This document shows, one piece after another, positions 1 through 4,236 of a stretch of 6,789 nucleotides of DNA. The stretch is taken from contig JAGVEG010000106.1 of the NCBI GenBank assembly GCA_020058355.1, forward strand, positions 1-6,789, written 5' to 3'. The position numbers and the translations under genes were made by a program. Below the pieces are notes generated by a model. The model saw only the letters and a program-made list of their open reading frames with translations, did not search any database and was not told the DNA's origin. Each line of letters starts with the position of its first letter. The stretch's first letter is position 1. This DNA comes from Candidatus Berkelbacteria bacterium (lineage in GTDB: Bacteria; Patescibacteriota; UBA1384; CAILIB01).

Positions 1-126
1 CCCACATGGGTCACACCCCAATGATGACCCCACAAGCAAAGATTCTCCATCTTCAGAATCCTTCATCCTGAGGTGTTCAATATGAGGTGCCAGGATACGT
101 CACCAATCTTAATTATTGATCACTAA
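1..126. other. Left-edge stretch with no assignable gene
   Basis: No complete gene is visible here. Short open frames run off the left edge on both strands. On the plus strand one ends at a TGA at 69-71 and another at a TGA at 83-85. On the minus strand an ATG at 66-64 stays open for 22 codons to base 1, beginning MKDSEDGESLLVG. None has a ribosome-binding site or a recognisable motif, so I do not choose between them. A 6-bp inverted repeat, GATTCT (41-46) and AGAATC (55-60), is followed on the minus strand by TTT. It could be a weak terminator for the decayed minus-strand gene at 127-446. Confidence 0.4.
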
Positions 127-130
127 TTAA
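109..130. repeat. AT-rich inverted repeat spanning a stop codon
   Basis: TTAATTA (109-115) and TAATTAA (124-130) form a perfect 7-bp inverted repeat around an 8-base spacer that contains the palindrome TGATCA. The minus-strand stop codon of the decayed HTH-like frame (127-129) lies inside the right arm. It could be a protein-binding site or a weak 3' hairpin. Its AT-richness means chance is a fair explanation. Confidence 0.35.
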
Positions 131-446
131 CCTGTAGAATCATATTTTTCGTGATTTGACAGAACGCCCGATTCTGCAGGTTGTTGGGTATCCCTCCATA
201 TTCTCCAAAGCGTGGTGTGGGAAATCGGTTCCTCCCCTTTAGATCCATAGAAGCTATTGAGTACTTCTGCCGCCTTACGACTTGATAATCCAGCAAGCTC
301 TAAAAGTGCTACATCTCGAAGAAGTGTTTCCTGGGGTGGCTCACGATAAATAGTAATCCTGATGAGTTAGTGCTAATCATCATGCAGAATAATACGGTTG
401 AGGCCAAGGTCCAACGTACGTTGCTTTTAGGCAGACAACGAGGCAT
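127..446 (-). pseudogene. Decayed helix-turn-helix-like gene (frameshifted)
   Basis: The frame 366-127 reads 79 codons of convincing protein, including LAGLSSRKAAEVLNSFYG, then SHTTLWRIWRD, ending in a TAA at 129-127. The pattern (small-residue turn, A-A-E-V-L, then S-H-T-T-x-W-R-I-W) resembles a DNA-binding helix-turn-helix of the kind found in recombinases, transposases and small regulators; the family is not identified. This frame has no ATG, GTG or TTG start and is preceded by a stop at 369-367. Upstream, a second frame (426-373) reads RTLDLGLNRIILHDD. An ATG at 446-444, immediately behind the stop of the next minus-strand ORF, opens a third frame (MPRCLPKSNVR). The simplest reading is one gene starting at 446, broken by two frameshifts. 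An unrelated 45-codon ORF in the third frame (446-309) is the alternative. Confidence 0.42.
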
Positions 447-719
447 TTAGCGGAATAAGGGAAGGGCGTCGTCTAGAAGGAGTGTATAAGTACTTGCGAG
501 GTATTCTGCCATAGCCGGAGCATCTTCTTCAGAAAGTTCTTGCTGAAATGCATCGCGCCAAACCACGCAAAATTCTGTAACTAACTCATCTGGAAGTTGT
601 TGCAAAGTTCGAAACTCGTTCTCTTTTGCCCCGATACGGCGGATGTCTGGCCGGGAAACGCTGGGCTCTATAAGAGAGATGATGGCAACGGAGGTACAGG
701 TTAATGGATGGGAACGCAT
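447..719 (-). CDS. Small acidic hypothetical protein, CPR-type
   Basis: This frame gives 90 residues from the ATG at 719-717. The convincing part is residues about 31-90 (630 to 447), with FRTLQQLPDELVTEF, a WRDAF segment, then LSEEDAPAMAEYLASTY. The layout (acidic helix, E-F-x(3)-W/Y-[RK]-x-x-F, E-L-S-x-E-[ED]-A, short leucine-rich helix) matches a small uncharacterised protein type I recall as common in CPR genomes; that is memory, not a search result. No function is known to me. The start is doubtful: the ATG has no Shine-Dalgarno sequence, overlaps the divergent ATG at 704 by 16 bases, and no other usual start lies between it and the conserved part. It may be a 5'-truncated copy. The decayed HTH-like gene begins at the base after its TAA stop. 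Confidence 0.45.
   Translation of the reverse strand: MRSHPLTCTSVAIISLIEPSVSRPDIRRIGAKENEFRTLQQLPDELVTEFCVVWRDAFQQELSEEDAPAMAEYLASTYTLLLDDALPLFR
603..631. repeat. 29-bp direct repeat, copy 1
   Basis: This copy matches 2497-2525 in the same orientation at 26 of 29 positions; mismatches fall at 617, 623 and 625. The core is CAAAGTTCGAAACT with a central TTCGAA palindrome, and it ends in TTGCCC. On the minus strand it encodes E-F-R-T-L of the 447-719 ORF; the other copy encodes K-F-R-T-L. It may be the remains of paralogous genes or a shared DNA element. Confidence 0.6.
669..695 (+). promoter_or_regulatory. Possible -10 and strong RBS for the UDG-like gene
   Basis: A perfect-strength Shine-Dalgarno sequence, GGAGGT, lies at 690-695, eight bases before the ATG at 704, and fixes that start. 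TATAAG at 669-674 matches five of six bases of a sigma70 -10 box and would give a short leader, but I see no good -35 box at the right distance. The RBS is secure; the promoter is tentative. Confidence 0.5.
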
Positions 720-1303
720 GGGATTTCAACGCGGCTAAAACGCGGGAGCGATATACCCAGCTTCAGAGCTGGCTAAATGCGGACTGCTTCTCATGCCCCT
801 TCTTCACAGCCTGCGCGGCGTCACAAAAGCCTGGAACCGTGAAACAATACTCTGGCGGCACTGCGGGTCTGATGCCATTCTATGACGCCGAGTACAAGGG
901 GAACCCGATCCGGGTTCTAATAGTGGGCAAAGAGAGCGGTTACATGTGCAATTCTGAGTATGGGACGTCGGAGAACTTCGATACCACGACGAGGAACCTC
1001 TTGAAGTGTATTAACTGGCGACAAAAGAACAACCATATCCGGGGTACACTGATAACCCTCCAGCGCATCTTCTCCGTGGATAGCGAATATATCTATGCGA
1101 GCTACGCACTCTCGGATGCTCTGCGTTGCGCCTTCCAGGCTCAAGATCGGGCGGGAAACTTGTCCGCTGTGCTTGATACCTCTGTCATGCGATCCAACTG
1201 CCTCGGTTACTTAATCGACGAAATCAAGATCCTCGAACCAACCCTGGTGATTGTACAGGGCGAGTGGGCCATCAAAGACCAGTCAGCGCCGTTCACGCGT
1301 TGA
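704..1303 (+). CDS. Uracil-DNA glycosylase superfamily-like, N-terminal part
   Basis: This 199-residue frame ends at a TGA at 1301-1303. It starts with a cysteine cluster, CFSCPFFTAC (C28, C31, C37), then AGLMPFYDAEY, then IRVLIVGKESGYM (residues 69-81). The last resembles the first beta-strand and catalytic loop (motif A region) of the UDG superfamily. A helical region with another cysteine (C166) follows, then LEPTLVIVQGEWAI (177-190), like the later core strand. Paired early cysteines plus a later one recall the iron-sulfur UDG families 4 and 5, but spacing is unusual, so uracil excision is inferred and another superfamily activity is possible. The sequence continues in the same frame after the TGA (1304-1639) with the missing C-terminal domain, so this is the larger part of one broken gene. 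A strong RBS (690-695) supports the start. Confidence 0.5.
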   Translation: MDGNAWDFNAAKTRERYTQLQSWLNADCFSCPFFTACAASQKPGTVKQYSGGTAGLMPFYDAEYKGNPIRVLIVGKESGYMCNSEYGTSENFDTTTRNLLKCINWRQKNNHIRGTLITLQRIFSVDSEYIYASYALSDALRCAFQAQDRAGNLSAVLDTSVMRSNCLGYLIDEIKILEPTLVIVQGEWAIKDQSAPFTR

Positions 1304-1315
1304 TTGACGAAGGAA
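1279..1315 (+). other. Pair of compensating frameshifts around an in-frame TGA
   Basis: In the frame of the gene the sequence reads nonsense through the TGA at 1301-1303. One frame earlier, from the GCC at 1288, it reads AVHALIDE, which fits the helix expected after VIVQGEWAIK. Frame then returns near 1311-1313: removing one G of GAAGGAA gives IDEELGVKTK. One base lost near 1279-1287 and one gained near 1311-1313 therefore explain the stop. These may be real mutations or sequencing errors; raw reads would tell. Confidence 0.65.
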
Positions 1316-1639
1316 CTTGGAGTTAAGACAAAGTGCCTGAAGACCAATGGGAACGGAAAGTATGGTTTGTACGAGTTCCCCGACTTCATGTGTATAACGA
1401 GTCACCACCCTGCGATTCTAGGGCATTGGTTAGCCAACCTCGCACCCGACTCTCTCTGGCCGATGTTAGATTACCTCCGTTCAACCGGATTCTTACCCAC
1501 TATAGATGAAAAAGCGACCGCTCAGTACGAAGCCATCGTTAAGCCAGTCGTCGATCCTATAATCGACGTGCTCCCGTCTAATGATCGCTTACGGCACCAA
1601 GATGCTGGGAATCAATTCCAACTAGACCTTTTCTCCTGA
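1304..1639 (+). CDS. UDG superfamily-like, C-terminal part with clamp-binding tail
   Basis: This frame continues the preceding gene in phase after its TGA. It can only start on its own at the TTG at 1304, with no Shine-Dalgarno site, so it is best seen as the detached C-terminal domain. GLYEFPDFMCITSHHPAIL (residues 21-39) matches the strand and H-P loop that supplies the second catalytic motif (motif B region) in the UDG superfamily. LWPMLDYLRSTG (51-62) fits the following helix. A linker of about 40 residues leads to QLDLF at residues 106-110 (1619-1633), one residue before the end. This is the canonical bacterial beta sliding clamp-binding pentapeptide and supports a DNA repair role. If the upstream lesion is a sequencing error, the intact protein is about 311 residues, longer than typical UDGs because of this tail. 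Confidence 0.5.
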   Translation: MTKELGVKTKCLKTNGNGKYGLYEFPDFMCITSHHPAILGHWLANLAPDSLWPMLDYLRSTGFLPTIDEKATAQYEAIVKPVVDPIIDVLPSNDRLRHQDAGNQFQLDLFS

Positions 1640-1645
1640 GTTCGG

Positions 1646-1685
1646 GCGGTGCCTGATACGTTGCCAGTATGCTGATACGCACCGC
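1646..1685. repeat. Inverted and direct short repeats after the UDG-like gene
   Basis: GCGGTGC (1646-1652) and GCACCGC (1679-1685) form a perfect 7-bp inverted repeat seven bases behind the gene's stop codon. Inside it CTGATACG occurs twice, at 1653-1660 and 1672-1679. It may be a 3' hairpin for the transcript; no U-tract follows. Confidence 0.35.
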
Positions 1686-1698
1686 GACTTCATTTGTT

Positions 1699-1724
1699 GG
1701 CCAGTCATCGTGTGATGACTGGCC
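1699..1724. terminator. Perfect 11-bp hairpin between UDG-like and MazG-like genes
   Basis: GGCCAGTCATC (1699-1709) and GATGACTGGCC (1714-1724) pair perfectly around a GTGT loop. The position, about 60 bases after the preceding stop, suits a transcript 3' end, but only TT follows, so it is not a textbook intrinsic terminator. It directly abuts the -35 box of the next promoter and could instead be an operator. Confidence 0.45.
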
Positions 1725-1753
1725 TTGCCAGGTAAGGGATCAATTACTATAGT
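1725..1753 (+). promoter_or_regulatory. Sigma70-like promoter of the MazG-like gene
   Basis: TTGCCA (1725-1730, five of six consensus bases), a 17-base spacer and TATAGT (1748-1753, five of six) make a good housekeeping promoter. Transcription would start near 1760, leaving a leader of about 18 bases before the ATG at 1778. That leader has no clear Shine-Dalgarno sequence. Confidence 0.55.
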
Positions 1754-1767
1754 AAGCTTCTAGAAGC
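1744..1767. promoter_or_regulatory. Two abutting perfect 12-bp palindromes over -10 and start site
   Basis: TTACTATAGTAA (1744-1755) and, with no gap, GCTTCTAGAAGC (1756-1767) are each perfectly self-complementary. The first contains the -10 box and the second covers the expected transcription start. A repressor bound at either would block the promoter, so an operator function is likely; the protein is unknown. As RNA only the second could form a hairpin, with a very small loop. Confidence 0.5.
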
Positions 1768-1777
1768 ATAGTGATAC

Positions 1778-2080
1778 ATGATGCATGTTGGGAAGCTTCA
1801 AGAATCCATCCGCAAGCGTGACTACAGTCCAGAAAAGAAGTTTGGCTATTTCCTCAAGCTCACTGAGGAGTTCGGTGAGCTTGCAGAAGTGATCCGCCGG
1901 GATGTTCGATTAGGAGAGAATGGTCATACTGAGATCAAGGGAACCATTAACGAGGAGCTTTACGATATTCTTTACTACGTCTTGGCGCTCGCGAACGTTT
2001 TTGATATCGACATGGAAGAGGCGATTCAACTGAAGGAGGCTTTGAACAGGTCACGGCTTGATGACCAACACGAGCAATAG
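1778..2080 (+). CDS. MazG-like nucleotide pyrophosphohydrolase
   Basis: The 100-residue product carries the MazG/all-alpha NTP pyrophosphatase signature: E-E-x-x-E in TEEFGELAEVIRRD (E30, E31, E34) and E-x-x-D in NEELYDILYYVLAL (E60, D63). These acidic residues bind the Mg2+ ions that position the triphosphate. Family members are cytosolic helical dimers or tetramers that hydrolyse (d)NTPs to (d)NMP and pyrophosphate, removing aberrant nucleotides or dUTP/dCTP. The size fits a single-domain MazG-like protein, not the two-domain E. coli MazG; substrate cannot be read from sequence. The ATG at 1778 is followed by a second ATG, either of which may be used. It has its own promoter with probable operators, and its neighbour upstream is a UDG-like gene, suggesting a joint nucleotide and DNA sanitation role. 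The TAG stop lies in a hairpin. Confidence 0.85.
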   Translation: MMHVGKLQESIRKRDYSPEKKFGYFLKLTEEFGELAEVIRRDVRLGENGHTEIKGTINEELYDILYYVLALANVFDIDMEEAIQLKEALNRSRLDDQHEQ

Positions 2081-2116
2081 CAGAATCAAAAGAGTTCGGT
2101 AGGCCGAATCTGCTAT
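2077..2116 (+). promoter_or_regulatory. Bulged hairpin over the MazG-like stop codon
   Basis: ATAGCAGA (2077-2084) pairs perfectly with TCTGCTAT (2109-2116). Inside, TTCGG (2095-2099) pairs with CCGAA (2104-2108) around a TAGG loop. The two stems are continuous on the 3' side and separated by a ten-base bulge (2085-2094) on the 5' side. The TAG stop (2078-2080) is in the outer stem. It could stabilise or end the transcript; no U-tract follows. Confidence 0.45.
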
Positions 2117-2223
2117 GAGCTACGACGTTCAGTTAACAACTATGTGGGAATCGGGGACATCGTTCTAAGGACGTGAGGTCGTCTCTTCATGTTGTGTATT
2201 TTAACGACCGTTTTCGTTGGATG

Positions 2224-2258
2224 GGGGATAGGGGATCGAAAGTGGAACCCCTATCCCC
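2224..2258. repeat. Perfect 11-bp G/C-rich inverted repeat
   Basis: GGGGATAGGGG (2224-2234) and CCCCTATCCCC (2248-2258) pair perfectly around a 13-base loop. Neither strand has a T-run next to it, so it is not a standard intrinsic terminator. It lies inside the minus-strand fragment reading LGIGVPLSIPYPP. The G-runs in the left arm could also form other structures. Confidence 0.5.
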
Positions 2259-2427
2259 AAGACTTGATTAAGCTCTTGTTCACGAAACTGGTCTACGAAA
2301 TCTATGTATCAAAAGGTGTTTGAGCAGTTGAGTACCTTGATACACTTTGAGGATGAGATTTCCCGTAGTCATCTTCCGCATTTCTTTTATCGTTCAATGA
2401 GAGAGTGTCAAGGGCATGAAGTGTCGC

Positions 2428-2457
2428 TTCCATATCTTCGTTAGGATGTAGTATAAT
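2428..2457 (+). promoter_or_regulatory. Possible promoter of a leader upstream of the pilin gene
   Basis: A perfect TATAAT lies at 2452-2457. The best -35 candidate, TTCCAT (2428-2433), matches only three of six bases at an 18-base spacing. A start near 2464 would yield an RNA of about 95 bases ending at the hairpin at 2527-2562, or a long pilin leader if read through. Confidence 0.3.
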
Positions 2458-2477
2458 ATGGTCAATCAGGTCTTTCC

Positions 2478-2537
2478 ATGAAGGAGATTCACAGATCAAA
2501 GTTCGAAACTTGTTCTGTATTGCCCACCACCAAGTAA
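2478..2537 (+). CDS. Possible 19-residue leader peptide
   Basis: ATG at 2478 opens a frame reading MKEIHRSKFETCSVLPTTK and stopping with the TAA at 2535-2537. AGGT (2468-2471) could act as a weak ribosome-binding site. The stop codon sits inside the 5' arm of the strong hairpin at 2527-2562, the geometry seen in attenuator leaders. There is no run of one regulatory codon, the peptide overlaps the minus-strand pseudogene, and an ORF this short can arise by chance. Half of it is encoded by the 29-bp repeat. Confidence 0.2.
   Translation: MKEIHRSKFETCSVLPTTK
2497..2525. repeat. 29-bp direct repeat, copy 2
   Basis: This copy matches 603-631 at 26 of 29 bases, with mismatches at 2511, 2517 and 2519. 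It ends immediately before the long hairpin at 2527-2562. The two copies bracket the UDG-like and MazG-like genes in the same orientation, about 1.9 kb apart. Confidence 0.6.
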
Positions 2538-2562
2538 TCCTCTTCGGAGGATTTTTTGGTGG
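2527..2562 (+). terminator. Long UUCG-capped terminator-like hairpin
   Basis: The inner stem AATCCTC (2536-2542) and GAGGATT (2547-2553) closes on a TTCG tetraloop, and six Ts run from 2552 to 2557. An outer stem, CCACCAA (2527-2533) with TTGGTGG (2556-2562), extends it to 15 pairs out of 16, counting one G-T pair and one T-T mismatch. Part of the T-run is therefore used in pairing, so it could switch between terminator and non-terminator forms. It lies 79 bases before the pilin ATG and would end plus-strand transcription entering from upstream. Confidence 0.6.
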
Positions 2563-2641
2563 GTGAGTATGGGGTGGTACAGTACGCCTGAGTGTTAGTC
2601 TCCTCTGGTGCGAAGTGGGGGAAAAAGCGTACACTAGGAGT

Positions 2642-3463
2642 ATGACGTTCATCAAAAAGTTTCGGGCCTACAGCATCCTTGAATTGCTTGTTGTGGTGAC
2701 GATTATCGGCATCCTTGCAGCACTCGCTATTGGGGGATTTGGCCTGCAACGCACCCGTGCTCGGGATGCGAACCGACGAAGTACCGTAAATGGCTACCTG
2801 GGTGGCTTACAGCTCTACTACCAGGCAAAGCAAAGCTATCTGGTCAAGGATAAGGCAGGGTATGGTGTGGGTATTCGCGCTGGGGCCACTCGAGTTGAGA
2901 CTATTGCGGGAGTGCCTACTGAGATCTATACCGGACAGGGGTGGGGTCGTGTTACGGCCAAGCCAAGTGGTGATGTAAATGGTAATCCGCAGTGTGATCC
3001 TAATCTGGTGTATGCCAATGGACCAATTGCTTCCCCAACCCAGTCGCAATCAATTGCCGATGCTCTCTTCTTCGGGGGATATGTAAACGAGGTACGGCCA
3101 GCCGCCGGTTTCCGTGGGTACGGGTGTGAGGTGGGAAGCTCTATTCAGAGCTCCGAAACATTTCGGGATTATTTCCTTGCGGTGTGTACGCGTACGGGTG
3201 AACAGGCAGCGCTTGGGAGGAGTGGTGATAATATTTCAGATCGTGGTGAAGAGTTCACGGTCTACACATTTCTCGAACAGTATGATGGGATGGCAGTACC
3301 TGAGCGCGAGGCTCAGGCGGACGTCATTGCAGCCTACAAAGGCTGTGGCGGCCCTACTACAGCGCATCCGTGGCTTAATGTCATAACCACTGAGCAATCG
3401 ACAACAAGCCTGGTGAGCCCCTTCTTTACCTATAGCAAGGGAAGTGCTCAATTTACTCTCTAA
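2642..3463 (+). CDS. Type IV prepilin-like secreted protein
   Basis: From the ATG at 2642 the product has 273 residues. A short basic leader (MTFIKKFRA) is followed by YSILELLVVVTIIGILAALAI, the class III prepilin signal. Cleavage is expected between A9 and Y10, leaving the conserved glutamate at mature position 5 (E14). The hydrophobic helix spans about residues 11-32; the helix continues charged (RTRARDANRRSTVNGYLGGLQLYYQ) as in PilA/GspG-type pilins, and the rest is an exported globular domain. Residue -1 is Ala instead of the usual Gly. The domain has four cysteines (C118, C162, C182, C235), enough for two disulfides, and a DsbA-like gene follows nine bases later. AGGAG ends one base before this ATG, too close for a normal RBS; a GTG at 2615 would add nine residues. 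It may be a major pilin, minor pilin or pseudopilin. Confidence 0.85.
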   Translation: MTFIKKFRAYSILELLVVVTIIGILAALAIGGFGLQRTRARDANRRSTVNGYLGGLQLYYQAKQSYLVKDKAGYGVGIRAGATRVETIAGVPTEIYTGQGWGRVTAKPSGDVNGNPQCDPNLVYANGPIASPTQSQSIADALFFGGYVNEVRPAAGFRGYGCEVGSSIQSSETFRDYFLAVCTRTGEQAALGRSGDNISDRGEEFTVYTFLEQYDGMAVPEREAQADVIAAYKGCGGPTTAHPWLNVITTEQSTTSLVSPFFTYSKGSAQFTL

Positions 3464-3472
3464 CACACTTCT

Positions 3473-4210
3473 ATGACCGAACGACCAACCTGGAATACTA
3501 ACCCTAAGGGGTTCGTGCTTTCTCTGATTCCTCTTCTATTTAATAGCTATACGTATGCAATTGCGGTAACGGTGGCAGCACTTGTTCTCTGGGACACGAA
3601 CCAGTCACTGATTGGGGCTGGTGTGGGTGGTGCCAAGGATACAGCGGTGCAAAAAGTAGGGAAGAAGGCGCAAGGTACGTTACCTGCCATTGAGAAGAAT
3701 GAGCTACGTCGCGGATCAGGAAGTGCCCAAGTTACCTTGATCGAGTATAATGACTTTGATTGCCCATTCTGCCAGCGTCACCACGCAACGATGCAGCGTA
3801 TTATGCAAGATTATGACGGTAAGGTGGCGTGGATCACTCGTCATTTTCCGCTGAGTATCCATCCGGATGCACGAGCAAAGTCAATTGTGGTTGCCTGTGC
3901 AACAGAACAGAGTCAGGATGCTGCCTGGAAATTGATTGATGATAACTTCGCTGGGCAGTTTACTTCACAAACCCTGCAGGCTTCAGCTGAGAACTTAGTA
4001 CCTGATGCTGTTGCGCTTCGGAATTGTATTTCAAGCGGAAGGGGTGGCAAAATTGTTGATGATCAAACAAATGCCGGTGCAAGTTACGGGGTTACTGGCA
4101 CACCAGCTACGGTGATTGTAAAGGGATCAAATGTCGGTAGTGCGGTACTCGTTGAGGGTGCTGTTGACTATGAGCAGCTAAAGTCTGCGGTTGATGCGGC
4201 ACTAAAATAG
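3473..4210 (+). CDS. Membrane-anchored DsbA-like thiol oxidoreductase
   Basis: The 245-residue product has a short N-terminal stretch, one uncleaved membrane segment (about residues 14-40, FVLSLIPLLF to AALVLW), a linker, and a thioredoxin-fold domain from about 70. The active site is C97-P-F-C100 in NDFDCPFCQRHH. The cis-proline loop is GVTGTP (P211). The arrangement and length fit the DsbA-like Thioredoxin_4/BdbD type found outside the membrane, which oxidises cysteines or acts as an isomerase. Two further cysteines, C142 and C185, could form a structural disulfide. The gene follows the pilin-like gene by nine bases without its own RBS, and that protein has four cysteines, making it the obvious candidate client. 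Redox partner (DsbB- or VKOR-like) is not in the window. Confidence 0.88.
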   Translation: MTERPTWNTNPKGFVLSLIPLLFNSYTYAIAVTVAALVLWDTNQSLIGAGVGGAKDTAVQKVGKKAQGTLPAIEKNELRRGSGSAQVTLIEYNDFDCPFCQRHHATMQRIMQDYDGKVAWITRHFPLSIHPDARAKSIVVACATEQSQDAAWKLIDDNFAGQFTSQTLQASAENLVPDAVALRNCISSGRGGKIVDDQTNAGASYGVTGTPATVIVKGSNVGSAVLVEGAVDYEQLKSAVDAALK

Positions 4211-4236
4211 TAATGTAGGACCAGGTTATTCATGAA

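Larger units (their letters stand above)
2201..2525 (-). pseudogene. Decayed minus-strand gene fragments
   Basis: Three minus-strand frames carry protein-like stretches in succession. Frame one, up to about 2525 and ending at 2302, contains NKFRTLICESPSWKDLIDH and MEATLHALDTLSLND. It stays open further upstream to an ATG at 2655, but that part only mirrors the pilin leader. Frame two (2381-2280) reads MTTGNLILKVYQGTQLLKHL from its second methionine. Frame three (2308-2201) reads IDFVDQFREQELNQVLGIG and ends at a TAA; it has no normal start and is preceded by a TGA. Such frame hopping suggests one or two genes broken by frameshifts. The family is not recognised. The FRTL start region is shared with the 447-719 ORF through the 29-bp repeat, so the two loci may descend from related genes. 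Confidence 0.35.
2117..2614. other. Gene-poor stretch upstream of the pilin gene
   Basis: No intact gene is supported here on either strand. The stretch holds the minus-strand pseudogene fragments, the second copy of the 29-bp repeat, a perfect 11-bp inverted repeat, and a possible plus-strand leader with promoter, 19-codon ORF and strong hairpin, each listed separately. Confidence 0.5.

Noticed and set aside
1..66. 5' end of a minus-strand gene starting at 66
   Set aside because: Only 22 codons are visible, with no RBS and competing open frames on the other strand.
600..635. tRNA T-arm-like GTTCGAAAC at both repeat copies
   Set aside because: The flanks do not form the five-pair T stem and no acceptor, D or anticodon arms are found nearby.
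1301..1303. TGA as a recoded glycine, tryptophan or selenocysteine codon
   Set aside because: Flanking sequence is out of frame and becomes sensible one frame earlier; TGA is a true stop in radC and folD.
917..1389. Minus-strand ORFs of 75 and 60 codons opposite the UDG-like gene
   Set aside because: The plus strand has a strong RBS and recognisable motifs; the minus frames show none.
2630..2640. TACACT as the pilin -10 box giving a leaderless mRNA, or AGGAG as its RBS
   Set aside because: No matching -35 box is visible and AGGAG is only one base from the ATG, so neither is well supported.
2302..2655. Complete 117-codon minus-strand gene from an ATG at 2655
   Set aside because: Its first 45 codons only mirror the pilin leader, hairpin and repeat; just the portion below about 2525 looks like protein.
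2807..3386. Several 60-90 codon ORFs on both strands within the pilin gene
   Set aside because: They are alternative-frame shadows of a convincing prepilin-like gene and have no supporting motif.
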